Source: Bradyrhizobium jicamae
GTDB lineage: Bacteria > Pseudomonadota > Alphaproteobacteria > Rhizobiales > Xanthobacteraceae
DNA length: 64,000 nucleotides
NCBI RefSeq assembly: GCF_018130695.1
Contig: NZ_JAFCJX010000009.1
Span: forward strand, 62,001-126,000
Direction: 5' to 3'
Shown: piece by piece, positions 33,422 through 41,930 of the stretch
Position numbering within the stretch: the stretch's first letter is position 1
How the letters are laid out: the number at the start of each line of letters is the position of its first letter
Made by a program: the position numbers and the translations under genes
Notes under the pieces: model-generated
Told to the model about the DNA's origin: nothing
What the model saw: only the letters and a program-made list of their open reading frames with translations
The model's database searches: none

Positions 33422-34906
33422 CTAAGCCGTCACTTCCTCCGCATCCGGCGCGCCCGGCGCCGTGGCCCAGGCGAGCTCGACCAGCGTCACGATGCGCCGG
33501 CCCATGCCGTCGATCTGGCAGACGATCAGGCCCTGTTCCTCGATATAGGTCAGCAGGCGCCGCGCGCGGCGGAACGAATGGGTGCCATAGGCGCGCGCGA
33601 TCGCGGCATCGCTCGGGCAGGGCTGGCCCTCCTTGGCCGCGCGCGCGATCATCATGAAGACGCCCTGCATGTCCTCGGGCAAGATGCCGGCGCGGAGCGA
33701 GACGTCCTGCCAGGCGTCATCCTCGGCCTCGCCGGCGCCGAGGCCGGCGCGGGCGCGGGTCAGCATGCGGCGGAAGTCGGTGAGATCGGGCACATCGGCA
33801 CCGAGGCCCTCGATCCGGCAGCGCACCACGAACTCCTGATAGAGCACGCCGATGGCGCGGAAGCCGGCATCGGGCTCGGCCAGGATGGCGGACAGGATGC
33901 GGTCCAGCCGTTCGCGCCGGGCCGCCACTTCTTCGGCGCTGAGCGGCTGCGCGACGGGATCAGGGCTGATCTCCAGCGCCGCGGATTTTGCCGCCATCAG
34001 TTGTCCCAGCAGGTCCGGCGCCAACCGGCGCTGCGGTCGGATGTTGTCGGGCGGCGGCTCCGCCAGGATGACGGCGCGGGCGTCCTCCAGCGTTGCGCCC
34101 GGCAGCGGCATCAGGCGCGGCGTGGCGTTGCGCGGCGCCGTCTCGGTGGCGCCGATCCGCAGGCCCAGCGGTCGGCGGGAGAGGGCGGGGCCGAGCGCCA
34201 TGAACTGACCGCGCTCCAGATCGCGGAACGCCTCGGCCTGGCGCCGCTCCATGCCGAGCAGATCGGCGGCGCGCGCCATGTCGATGTCGAGGAAAGTGCG
34301 GCCCATCAGGAAATTGGAGGCTTCGGCGGCGACGTTCTTGGCGAGCTTGGCCAGCCGCTGCGTCGCGATCACGCCGGCGAGTCCGCGCTTGCGACCGCGG
34401 CACATCAGATTGGTCATGGCGCCGAGCGAAAGTTTTCGCGCCTCGTCGGACACTTCGCCGGCGACCGCGGGCGCAAACAGCTGCGCCTCGTCGACCACGA
34501 CCAGCATCGGGTACCAGTGATCGCGCGCGACGTCGAACAGACCGCCGAGGAACGCCGCCGCACGCCGCATCTGGTTCTCGGCGTCGAGCCCCTCCAGATT
34601 GAGCACCGTAGAAACCCGGTGGATGCGCGCGCGCTCGCCTGCGACCTGCAGGCCGCGCTCGGTGTGATCCTCGGCGTCGATCACGAGGTGGCCGAAGCGC
34701 TCCGCCAGCGTGACGAAGTCGCCTTCGGGATCGACGATGGTCTGCTGCACCCATTGCGCGCTCTGCTCCAGCAGCCGGCGCAGCAGATGGGATTTGCCGG
34801 AACCCGAGTTGCCCTGCACCAGCAGGCGGGTCGCCAGCAATTCCTCGAGGTCGAGATTTGCCGAACCGCCCGCGGTCGTCTGCCCCATCTCGATCGCAAC
34901 GGTCAT
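33422..34906 (-). CDS. HerA-like/DUF87 P-loop ATPase
   Basis: 494 residues from ATG 34906; an in-frame ATG at 34966 is possible. Walker A is LLVQGNSGSGKSHLLRRLLEQ (residues about 27-47), Walker B is PMLVVVDEAQLFAP, and the sensor region is GLAGVIATQRLAKLAKNVAAEASNFLMGR, as in HerA/VirB4-like motor ATPases. The C-terminal third (about 300-494) looks like two winged-helix-type regions and has no named domain known to me. NurA, the usual HerA nuclease partner, is not nearby. DNA translocation or repair is inferred from the fold only. Confidence 0.82.
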   Translation of the reverse strand: MTVAIEMGQTTAGGSANLDLEELLATRLLVQGNSGSGKSHLLRRLLEQSAQWVQQTIVDPEGDFVTLAERFGHLVIDAEDHTERGLQVAGERARIHRVSTVLNLEGLDAENQMRRAAAFLGGLFDVARDHWYPMLVVVDEAQLFAPAVAGEVSDEARKLSLGAMTNLMCRGRKRGLAGVIATQRLAKLAKNVAAEASNFLMGRTFLDIDMARAADLLGMERRQAEAFRDLERGQFMALGPALSRRPLGLRIGATETAPRNATPRLMPLPGATLEDARAVILAEPPPDNIRPQRRLAPDLLGQLMAAKSAALEISPDPVAQPLSAEEVAARRERLDRILSAILAEPDAGFRAIGVLYQEFVVRCRIEGLGADVPDLTDFRRMLTRARAGLGAGEAEDDAWQDVSLRAGILPEDMQGVFMMIARAAKEGQPCPSDAAIARAYGTHSFRRARRLLTYIEEQGLIVCQIDGMGRRIVTLVELAWATAPGAPDAEEVTA

Positions 34907-35354
34907 GTCTCGACTCGAACCCCCAGAGGCAAGCGGCTTAGCAACGCGCTCGCGCTCCGTCGAGCGCATTGCGTTTTGTGTCGGCGCTGAGTCGTGGAAA
35001 TCCTGTGGTGATCTCTGCGGGATAAAGAATTGGCTGTGCATCGCCGGAACGCGCATTGCCTGCGTGACAAATATTCGGAGCATTCCGAATCAAGCTTTTC
35101 CATCCAGACATATTGTGCCAGCCGGGGCCGGATCGATTCGCCCGCGATCAGACGGCCGGCGTGGCTCTCGCGGAAAAATGCCATTCGCCGCCGATCGATT
35201 GCGGCTCGCGGCGAAATTTGTAACGGCGCCTTTCCATTTCGGGTTCGGCAAACAACTGAAACCCGATTGAATCTGTAAAACAAGTTATCGTTAACGACGC
35301 GGCTCCTAGCCTGTTTGCAACAACGCAATTGTTGTCGAGTGCAAGGAGCAAAGC
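34907..35354. other. Intergenic region with an operator-like palindrome
   Basis: 448 bp of reduced GC between divergent genes and no convincing gene. ATTCGGA-GCAT-TCCGAAT (35073-35090) is a perfect 7-bp-arm dyad. CAACAA-CGCAA-TTGTTG (35318-35334) is a small hairpin in the probable 5' leader of the Ser-rich gene. Confidence 0.5.
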
Positions 35355-35891
35355 ATGACGACGATCTCCGCTGCGTCGAGCAGCGCCACGTCACCGCTCA
35401 GCCTGTTGAAGGCCGAGCTCGCCAGGGAAATCTCGTCCGGCACCATCAGCTCGAGTGACCAGAGCGTGCTGTCGTCGGCGCTCGACGATATCGATTCGGC
35501 GATGAAGGCCGGCGGCGCCGGTGGCGGCGCGCCGCCGCCACCGGACGAAGCGCAGTCGAAGATCGACAGCCTGATCGACAAGGAGGTCTCCGACGGCAAG
35601 CTGACCAGCGACCAGGCGACCGAGCTGAAGCAGGTGTTCGCCAACACCTTCTCCGGAGGCCCCGGCGAGGCATCGTCCTCCGACGGCACGTCGTCGACCG
35701 ACGCGACCTCGGCCAGTTCAAGCACGTCATCCTCCAGCGACTCCTCGTCCTCGTCTGACGATATCGATCAGCTGCTGAAGAAGCTGCTTAGCGCGCTGCA
35801 GAACCAGATGGGATCGTCAGGAGCCTACACCGCCAACGGCGGCACGAGCGCCGCGTCGAACTCCTCGCTGCTGCTGAACTACACAGCCTGA
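35355..35891 (+). CDS. Ser-rich protein with helical repeat, unknown
   Basis: 178 residues with AAGGAG before the ATG. Two related amphipathic units are visible, LKAELAREISSGTISSSDQSVLSSALDDIDSAM (about 16-48) and IDSLIDKEVSDGKLTSDQATELKQVFANTF (about 66-95), separated by a GGAGGGAPPPP hinge. A long Ser/Thr/Asp-rich tract (about 100-135) precedes a short helix (IDQLLKKLLSALQNQM). There is no signal peptide. Composition suggests a secreted or surface-linked filler protein. It lies 16 nt upstream of a TadG-like gene. Function unknown. Confidence 0.75.
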   Translation: MTTISAASSSATSPLSLLKAELAREISSGTISSSDQSVLSSALDDIDSAMKAGGAGGGAPPPPDEAQSKIDSLIDKEVSDGKLTSDQATELKQVFANTFSGGPGEASSSDGTSSTDATSASSSTSSSSDSSSSSDDIDQLLKKLLSALQNQMGSSGAYTANGGTSAASNSSLLLNYTA

Positions 35892-35907
35892 CCGGTACGT
35901 CCATTCG

Positions 35908-37218
35908 ATGCAAGCACCTTTCCCCATGGCGCGTCTGATCGCGTGCCTGTCGCGCTTCCGCCGCGCGCGCAGCGGCAACATCGCGGTCATCTTCGCGCTG
36001 GCGCTGCTGCCGATCCTGACCTTCGTCGGCGCCGCCGTCGATTACTCGCTGGCGGTGCGGGCCCGGACCAAGGTGCAGGCGTCGCTGGATTCGGCGGTGC
36101 TGCTGGCGACCGCCTCGACCGAGATCTCCAAGAGCGCCGCGACCGTCCAGGCCGACGCGCTGAACATGTTCAACGGGCATATGAGCGCCTACAACATGAC
36201 GGCGAGCTCGGTGACGATCACCGCCACCGACAGCGTGACCACGCGCACCGTGGTCGGCGTGGCGTCGGCGAGCATCACCACCACTTTCATGAGGGTGCTC
36301 GGCTTCAAGACCATGTCGGTGTCGGCGACCTCGACGGCTGCGGCGTCGATGCCGACCTACATGGATTTCTACGTGGTGCTCGACAATTCGCCCTCGCAGG
36401 GGCTGGGGGCCACCACCGCCGACATGACGGCGCTGCAGAACGCCACCTCGGACAGCTGCGCCTTCGCCTGCCACGACACCTACACGTCGAGCTCGAAGAA
36501 GACGCTGCAGACCAACAGCTACTATTCGATCGCCAAGAGTCTGGGGATCACGATGCGGATCGACGTGGTGCGCACGGCGACCCAATCGCTGACGGATACA
36601 GCCACTGCGAGCCAACTGGTCAGCAACCAGTTCCGCATGGCGGTCTACAGCATGGGCTCCGACTGCAGTGCGGTCGGCCTGACCACGATCGCGGCGCTGT
36701 CCTCGAGCCTGTCCTCGGTGAAGACCCTGGTCTCCTCGCTCGACCTGATGACGATCCCCTATACCAACTACAACAACGACATGTGCACCGATTTCGACGG
36801 TGTGCTGGCGTCCGCAAACACAACGATCCCGAGTTCGGGCACCGGCACCGCCTCGTCGCCGCAGAAATGGCTGTTCTTCGTCGCCGATGGCGTCGCCGAC
36901 TACTACTATCCCTCGACCTGCACCCAGACGGTGATCTCTTCGAGCGGCCGCTGCCAGGAGCCGCTGACGACGACGATCTGCGACACCATCAAGGCGCGCG
37001 GCATCAACATCGCGGTGCTCTACACCACCTATCTCGCGATCACCAACAACAGCTGGTACACGACCTATATCGCGCCGTTCCGCAGCTCGATCGCGACCAA
37101 GATGCAGGCCTGCGCAACGTCGGGATATTATTACGAGGTGTCGAGCGACAGCAGCATCTCGGCCGCACTGAATGCGCTGTTCCAGAAGGCGGTGGCGTCG
37201 GCGCATCTGACGAAGTAG
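35908..37218 (+). CDS. TadG-like pilus-assembly/vWA protein
   Basis: 436 residues; ATG 35908 or 35926. The N-terminus, FRRARSGNIAVIFALALLPILTFVGAAVDYSLAVRARTKVQASLDSAVLLA, is the TadE/TadG signature: a basic stretch, Gly, then one hydrophobic helix. The exported part resembles a vWA domain whose MIDAS is DNSPSQG rather than DxSxS in strict form, with Cys pairs (SCAFACHD, DMCTDFD, STCTQ, GRC, TICD) that could form disulfides. No other tad/flp genes are present. It may act as an isolated surface adhesin. Confidence 0.82.
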   Translation: MQAPFPMARLIACLSRFRRARSGNIAVIFALALLPILTFVGAAVDYSLAVRARTKVQASLDSAVLLATASTEISKSAATVQADALNMFNGHMSAYNMTASSVTITATDSVTTRTVVGVASASITTTFMRVLGFKTMSVSATSTAAASMPTYMDFYVVLDNSPSQGLGATTADMTALQNATSDSCAFACHDTYTSSSKKTLQTNSYYSIAKSLGITMRIDVVRTATQSLTDTATASQLVSNQFRMAVYSMGSDCSAVGLTTIAALSSSLSSVKTLVSSLDLMTIPYTNYNNDMCTDFDGVLASANTTIPSSGTGTASSPQKWLFFVADGVADYYYPSTCTQTVISSSGRCQEPLTTTICDTIKARGINIAVLYTTYLAITNNSWYTTYIAPFRSSIATKMQACATSGYYYEVSSDSSISAALNALFQKAVASAHLTK

Positions 37219-37235
37219 GCGGTCACACGACACGG

Positions 37236-38273
37236 TCAGACCGAGAGGTCAAATCCCGGCGTCGCCACTTCTGAGAGGAACGAGGCGAGATACATCTTCC
37301 CGCGCACATGCAGGCTCGCGGCCGTGCCGGCCTTGAGCCGGCCGCCGCGATAGGCTTCGCTGAATTCCGCAAGTGTCGGCGCCGCGACATCCGTGTCAGG
37401 CGCAGCGCGCGGCGCAATTGCGGATGCGCTGAGCATGACGTCGGCGTAATAGAGGCGGGTAAGGGCGCGGACGAGCTTAAGCCTGGCTAGCAGGGCGTCG
37501 TCAGGCGCGCGGCCGAGCCACGATTGCAGCAGGATGGTCTCGAGCTCCGGTGTCCGCGCGATGCCGTCGCTGATGATCGCGATGTCGACCAGCGGGTCGC
37601 TGCGGTAGGCGGACTCCCAGTCGATCATCCAGAGCCGTTCGCCGTCGAACAGGATGTTGCCCGGGACGGGATCATTGTGGCTGGAGACCGAGTGTCCGGT
37701 ATCCCAGAGATAGGCCGTGCGGATGCGTTCGAGATGCGCGGTGGCGGGATCGAGCACGCCTGACGCGAACAGGCCGGTGCGGCAGACATGGGCCCAGAGC
37801 CGGGCCACGATATCGGGATAGAGCACGAAATGCGGAAAGGTCGGCGTCGCCTGCAGTCGCGCGCGCAATTCCCCGAGCGCCTTAGCCAGCGCGGGCAGGC
37901 CGCCGGGGTAAGTGTCGAGCGGCCGGCGGCGAACGAAGTCCATCACGGCGACGCGCGACGTTTCATTCACGTGATGGAGCCGCGGTGCGATGCCGGCTTC
38001 GGCCGCGATGCGCAGCGAGACATATTGATGCGGATTGCGCAGCGGGCTTTCCAGCGGCTCGAAGCCCAATCGCTCCAGCGGGCTCACCGTTCCTTCAAGG
38101 CGCAACAGATATTGATGGCCGTTCGCATCGATCCGGAACAAGCGTGCCGCCGTCATGCCGCCGGAAATGGGGATCACCGCCTCCATGGGCGCAGAGCCGA
38201 GCACCTCGGTCAGCGCGGCATACGCAGCATCGCGCAGGCGCGGTGGGAGCGTGTCGAGTTCGGTGGCGGCCAT
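37236..38273 (-). CDS. Choline/aminoglycoside-kinase-like phosphotransferase
   Basis: 345 residues from ATG 38273. The APH-type kinase fold shows a degenerate glycine region (VIPISGGMTAARLFRID), the catalytic loop VSSHNDPVPGNILFD with the Asp and Asn, and the metal-binding LWMIDWESAYRSDPLVDIAI. The pattern is closer to choline/ethanolamine kinases (LicA-like) than to resistance enzymes. It is last in the minus-strand run narK, PP2C-kinase, this gene (gap of 29 nt), so it may be co-transcribed with nitrate-transport functions. Substrate not assignable. Confidence 0.85.
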   Translation of the reverse strand: MAATELDTLPPRLRDAAYAALTEVLGSAPMEAVIPISGGMTAARLFRIDANGHQYLLRLEGTVSPLERLGFEPLESPLRNPHQYVSLRIAAEAGIAPRLHHVNETSRVAVMDFVRRRPLDTYPGGLPALAKALGELRARLQATPTFPHFVLYPDIVARLWAHVCRTGLFASGVLDPATAHLERIRTAYLWDTGHSVSSHNDPVPGNILFDGERLWMIDWESAYRSDPLVDIAIISDGIARTPELETILLQSWLGRAPDDALLARLKLVRALTRLYYADVMLSASAIAPRAAPDTDVAAPTLAEFSEAYRGGRLKAGTAASLHVRGKMYLASFLSEVATPGFDLSV

Positions 38274-38302
38274 GCGCGATGCTAGGCGAAGTCGGGGCCG
38301 CC

Positions 38303-40006
38303 CTAATGCCGCGCGAGCAGGATCACGATGATGACAGCCATGATCGCGCACAGCACCTTCCAGAACGTCACGGGATCACGATCGTGCAGCGATTTGCGAG
38401 TGATTGCCGCGGGGCCGGCCCAGGTGGCGCCGTTTTCCAGCTCGTGGGCGAATTCGATGACGTCGCCGAAGCGCTGCGCGGGGTCGATGCTGAGCGCCTT
38501 GCCGATGACCGCGTCGAGCCAGGCCGGCAGGTCCGGCCGGTAGCGCGACAGCGGCGCGGGCTTGCCGAAGCGCGGGCGCGAGAACGGCTCGATCTCGCCG
38601 AAGGGATAGTTGGCGGTGAACATGCGGTACACGGTGACGCCGAGCGCGAACAAATCGGACGCCTCGTCGCCGGCCTTGCCGCCGAACAGCTCCGGCGCCA
38701 TGTAGCTTGCGGTGCCCGGAATGTCCTCGGCGGGAAAGTCTTCCAGCAGCGGCACGCGCGCGACGCCGAGATCGACCAGACGAAGACCGCCGTCCTTCAG
38801 CAGGATCACGTTGTCGGGCTTGATGTCGCGATGGATGATGCCGGCGCGATGCAGCGCCGTCACGGCGCGGACCAGCTTGGTCGCAATGCCGATGCCCTCG
38901 GTGAGCGACAGCCGCGGCGCGCGCTTGAGGCGCTGCTCCAGCGTCTCGCCCTCATAGAGCGGCATCGCCGAATAGAGTCTGGTCTGCCGATCCGCCGGCT
39001 GCTCGATGATCTCGCCGATCCACAGGCTGCGCACGCGCGCGGCGACCCAGGCCTCGCGCACGAAGGCGAGGCGGTAGGAGCCTTCGCTGGCGACGCGCGG
39101 ATGCGGAAATTTCAGCACCACCTCGCGGCCCTGCCGCTTGTCGGTCGCCTTGAACAGGCGGCTGTAGCGGCCGTCCGACAGGATGTCGCCGAGCGCGAAA
39201 TCGTCGACGGCGTCGCCGCTCTCGGGCAGATCGAGGATCGGCAAGGTCGCGATCGCATGCGTCAGCTCGTCGCGATCGGCCGGCGGCAGGTCGACGACGT
39301 CGAGCACCAGCGCCGTGGTGTTGTCGTGGCTGCCGGCATCGAGCGCGGCGTCGACGATGGTGCGCGCGGAGTCCTCGGGCGGCGTCCGCTCGCCGAGCAG
39401 GTCCTGGATGCGCTGGTCACTGAGCACGCCGTGCACGCCGTCGCTGCAGATCAGCAGGCGGTCATGCTGGCGCAGGCCCACGCTCGTGTAGTCGAAGCGG
39501 GCGAATTCCTCGAAGCCGATGGCACGGCTCAGCACGTGGGCGAGATCGCCGCGGCCGGCGATGTGGTCCTGCGTCAGTTGCTCCAGCCGTCCCTCGCTCA
39601 GGCGATAGGCGCGGGTGTCGCCGATATGGATGACGTGACACTGCCGCCGCGACAGGATCACGGAAGAGAACGCGCAGGCCATGCCGCTGCGCGCAGCATC
39701 GACGCGGCCCTGGCTGTGGATCCAGCTGTTGGCGGCCTCCAGCGCCCGTGCGGCGCGACGGCGAACGCCGAGCGTCTCAGGCAGCGAGTAATAGGCGTCG
39801 AGAAAGCTGCGGACCGCGACTTCCGCGGCCTCGCGTCCGCCCTTGTGGCCGCCGACGCCGTCGGCGACGGCAGCCACGACGTCGCGGCTCAGCGCGCCCG
39901 GCCGGCCGAGCGAGGCCGCGACGTAGTCTTCATTGGCCTCGCGCTTGCCGGTCTCGCTGGCGAAACCGACCCGCACTCCCAAATCACGCTGCGACCCGTT
40001 CGCCAC
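38303..40006 (-). CDS. Fused PP2C phosphatase and Ser/Thr protein kinase
   Basis: 567 residues. The PP2C domain (about 10-240) has the metal-binding Asp residues in REANEDYVAA, VAAVADGVGGHKGG, HIGDTRAY, LLICSDGVHGVL and GSHDNTTALV. The kinase domain (about 270-530) has VVLKFPHP (Lys), HRAGIIHRDIKPDNVILL (catalytic loop), DLGVARVPLLEDF (DLG instead of the usual DFG), and GTASYMAPELFGG. A C-terminal helix (VLCAIMAVIIVILLA) anchors it to the membrane. It starts 26 nt after narK ends. The arrangement suggests one protein that both adds and removes phosphate on a target near the membrane. Confidence 0.92.
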   Translation of the reverse strand: MANGSQRDLGVRVGFASETGKREANEDYVAASLGRPGALSRDVVAAVADGVGGHKGGREAAEVAVRSFLDAYYSLPETLGVRRRAARALEAANSWIHSQGRVDAARSGMACAFSSVILSRRQCHVIHIGDTRAYRLSEGRLEQLTQDHIAGRGDLAHVLSRAIGFEEFARFDYTSVGLRQHDRLLICSDGVHGVLSDQRIQDLLGERTPPEDSARTIVDAALDAGSHDNTTALVLDVVDLPPADRDELTHAIATLPILDLPESGDAVDDFALGDILSDGRYSRLFKATDKRQGREVVLKFPHPRVASEGSYRLAFVREAWVAARVRSLWIGEIIEQPADRQTRLYSAMPLYEGETLEQRLKRAPRLSLTEGIGIATKLVRAVTALHRAGIIHRDIKPDNVILLKDGGLRLVDLGVARVPLLEDFPAEDIPGTASYMAPELFGGKAGDEASDLFALGVTVYRMFTANYPFGEIEPFSRPRFGKPAPLSRYRPDLPAWLDAVIGKALSIDPAQRFGDVIEFAHELENGATWAGPAAITRKSLHDRDPVTFWKVLCAIMAVIIVILLARH

Positions 40007-40032
40007 GCCCGACCAATCCCGGCGCGGGTCGA

Positions 40033-41292
40033 CTAGACGCGCGCTCCTGACACGGCGCCCCAGGTGGTGCGCCAGCGGACCTTGACCATCGCAAGTCCGA
40101 TGAAGCCGAGCAATGCCAGGCCGCCGAAGAACAGGAAGCCCGCGCCGAAGCCGCCGGTCCAGCCCTTGGCGGTGCCGAGCGTCTGCGCGAGGAAGAAGCC
40201 GCCAACGCCGCCGGCGCAGCCGACGAGGCCCGTCATCAGGCCGATCTCGTGACGGAAGCGCAGCGGGATCAGCTGGAACACGGCGCCGTTGCCCATGCCG
40301 AGCGCGAGCGTGCCGATCGAGAACAGCAGCACCGAGATCCAGGCGATGCGCGGCAGCTCCATCAGCGCCCAGCCGGCCGGCGTTGCCGCGGCAGGGCCTT
40401 CCGGCATGAAGGCGATCACGACATAGGCCGCGACCACGACGCCGAACAGGATCGACAGCGAGCGGATGCCGCCGATGCGGTCGGCGATCATGCCGCCGAC
40501 CGGGCGGAAGCCCGAGCCGAACGCGACGATCAGCGCCACCAGCATGCCGGCGGCGACGCCGGAGACATGATACTGCACCGTGAAATACAGCGGCAATGCG
40601 TTGGCGAGGCCAACGAAGCCGCCGAAGGTGATGAAGTAGAAGAACATGAACCAGCGGCTGTCGGGATCCTTCAACAGCGCGCCATAGGCCTTCAGCGAGA
40701 TCGGCTTGCGCTCACCCGGTGCGTCCTTGGCCGCGACGACGTAATAGGCCAGCACCAGCAGCATCGGAATCAGGAGGCAGCCGAACACGGCCTGCCAGCC
40801 CCAATGCTCGGCAATGCTCGGTGCGAGCAGCGTGTCGAGCACGACGCCCATATTGCCGGCGCCGGCAATGCCCATCACCACGCCCTGATATTGCGGCGGG
40901 TACCAGCGGCTGGCCTGGGGCAGGGCGACCGCGAACGACGCGCCGCCGATGCCGAGCACGAGGCCGAACAATTCGATCGCAAGCTTGCTCGGCAAGCCGG
41001 AGTACCAGACCGCGATCGTTGCCGCGATCACCACCAACTGCGCGATGATGCCGGTGCGCTTGGCGCCGATGGTGTCGGCGAGCAGGCCCATCGGCACGCG
41101 CAGCAGCGCGCCGGCCAGCACGGGAATGGCGACCAGGGTGAACTTCTCGTTCACGGCCAGATTCATGTCGCGCGCGATGTAGACGATCAGCGGTCCGAGC
41201 GCGACCCACGCCATGAAAGAGATGTCGAAGTACAGGAACGCAGCCAGCAGTGTCGGCCAGTGACCTGCCTTCTTGAATTCAGCGAACTTCAT
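40033..41292 (-). CDS. narK: Nitrate/nitrite transporter, NarK/NasA type MFS
   Basis: 419 residues from ATG 41292, with GCGAGG 6 nt upstream. About 12 helices. Both nitrate-signature motifs are recognisable: LVLGIGGASFAVALPQASRWYPPQYQG and LALGMGNGAVFQLIPLRF. Conserved substrate Arg residues sit in LRVPMG and GFRPVGGM. Divergent from nirB across 638 bp, it opens an operon with the kinase/phosphatase. A consensus sigma-54 promoter lies 129 bp upstream of the ATG. Uptake of nitrate for assimilation is inferred from context. Confidence 0.93.
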   Translation of the reverse strand: MKFAEFKKAGHWPTLLAAFLYFDISFMAWVALGPLIVYIARDMNLAVNEKFTLVAIPVLAGALLRVPMGLLADTIGAKRTGIIAQLVVIAATIAVWYSGLPSKLAIELFGLVLGIGGASFAVALPQASRWYPPQYQGVVMGIAGAGNMGVVLDTLLAPSIAEHWGWQAVFGCLLIPMLLVLAYYVVAAKDAPGERKPISLKAYGALLKDPDSRWFMFFYFITFGGFVGLANALPLYFTVQYHVSGVAAGMLVALIVAFGSGFRPVGGMIADRIGGIRSLSILFGVVVAAYVVIAFMPEGPAAATPAGWALMELPRIAWISVLLFSIGTLALGMGNGAVFQLIPLRFRHEIGLMTGLVGCAGGVGGFFLAQTLGTAKGWTGGFGAGFLFFGGLALLGFIGLAMVKVRWRTTWGAVSGARV

Positions 41293-41313
41293 TGCAAGCC
41301 TCGCAATCGCACA

Positions 41314-41389
41314 GCCAGCGCCGACGCGATGTCGCGTTGGTTGCTGGCATGACGGGTTGATATGTTGGTGAAAGCGAGAGCTGCTCTCG
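41314..41389 (-). other. narK 5' leader with two stem-loops
   Basis: CGAGAG-CTG-CTCTCG (41375-41389) and a compound stem GCCAGC (41314-41319)/GCTGGC (41343-41348) enclosing ACGCG-ATGT-CGCGT (41324-41337). Both lie between the predicted sigma-54 start and the narK ATG. Tandem leader hairpins recall NasT/ANTAR-type antitermination in other nitrate operons, but there is no U-tract and no NasT gene here. Confidence 0.4.
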
Positions 41390-41420
41390 TCGTTGAGGCG
41401 CACTCGATTGATGAGAGTGC

Positions 41421-41436
41421 AGCAATATCTGTGCCA
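41421..41436 (-). promoter_or_regulatory. Sigma-54 promoter of narK operon
   Basis: On the minus strand TGGCACAGATATTGCT fits the sigma-54 consensus TGGCAC-N5-TTGC(A/T) without mismatch. The start point would be about 41410. Confidence 0.78.
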
Positions 41437-41513
41437 TCCTGTCGCACGCGTGCGCTTTGCCTGCAATCGCAAGGTGTTGCGGCCTGATTGGGGTCACGGC
41501 GTAAAAGCAGTGA

Positions 41514-41532
41514 TTGCTGCCCTCGGCAGCAA
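41514..41532. promoter_or_regulatory. Enhancer-like dyad, NtrC-type spacing
   Basis: TTGCTGCCCTCGGCAGCAA has perfect 8-bp arms and conserves TGC-N11-GCA as in NtrC sites, though the inner bases differ from TGCACC/GGTGCA. It is centred about 113 bp upstream of the sigma-54 start. Confidence 0.45.
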
Positions 41533-41769
41533 ACGCCGCTCTGCAAACGCGCAGGCTGGTGTTTTTTTGAGCGCGCGCACGCGAGTCGCCTCGCCGGAGA
41601 ATCGGTGTTGCGCCGACGATCCCTGTGGCGCTCAATTTTTGCTGGGGTGCACAAGAGATGATCGGTCCGGCTCATAATTTGGCCAGCGCGCTGCTCCGTA
41701 GACGTACGTGCTTCCGCCGAACGCCCCGAAATCCCCTTGATTTTGCAGACAGATTTGACCGTGCCGAGT

Positions 41770-41785
41770 TGGCACGCGTTTTGAA
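41770..41785 (+). promoter_or_regulatory. Near-consensus sigma-54 element upstream of nirB
   Basis: TGGCAC-GCGTT-TTGAA matches except that the -12 GC is GA, a position that usually matters. It is 146 bp before the nirB ATG. Confidence 0.3.
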
Positions 41786-41930
41786 TATCAGTCTGCAATG
41801 GAATTCCGACTGTCACCGATGATGGTCTGCGCCCGCGGATGGGCTTCCGAAAACCTTAAACCTTGAATCACGCCGATCGACGACGCCTGTTGCGTCGGTG
41901 AGCGGTGTTGTCGGAATTGAAAGGCAGACC

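Noticed and set aside
37985..40036. 683-codon plus-strand frame
   Set aside because: Antisense to the PP2C-kinase fusion; no domain.
41790..41930. NasT-dependent antiterminator before nirB
   Set aside because: A CGACGC/GCGTCG hairpin exists near 41880-41897 but without a U-tract or a clear tandem hexaloop arrangement.
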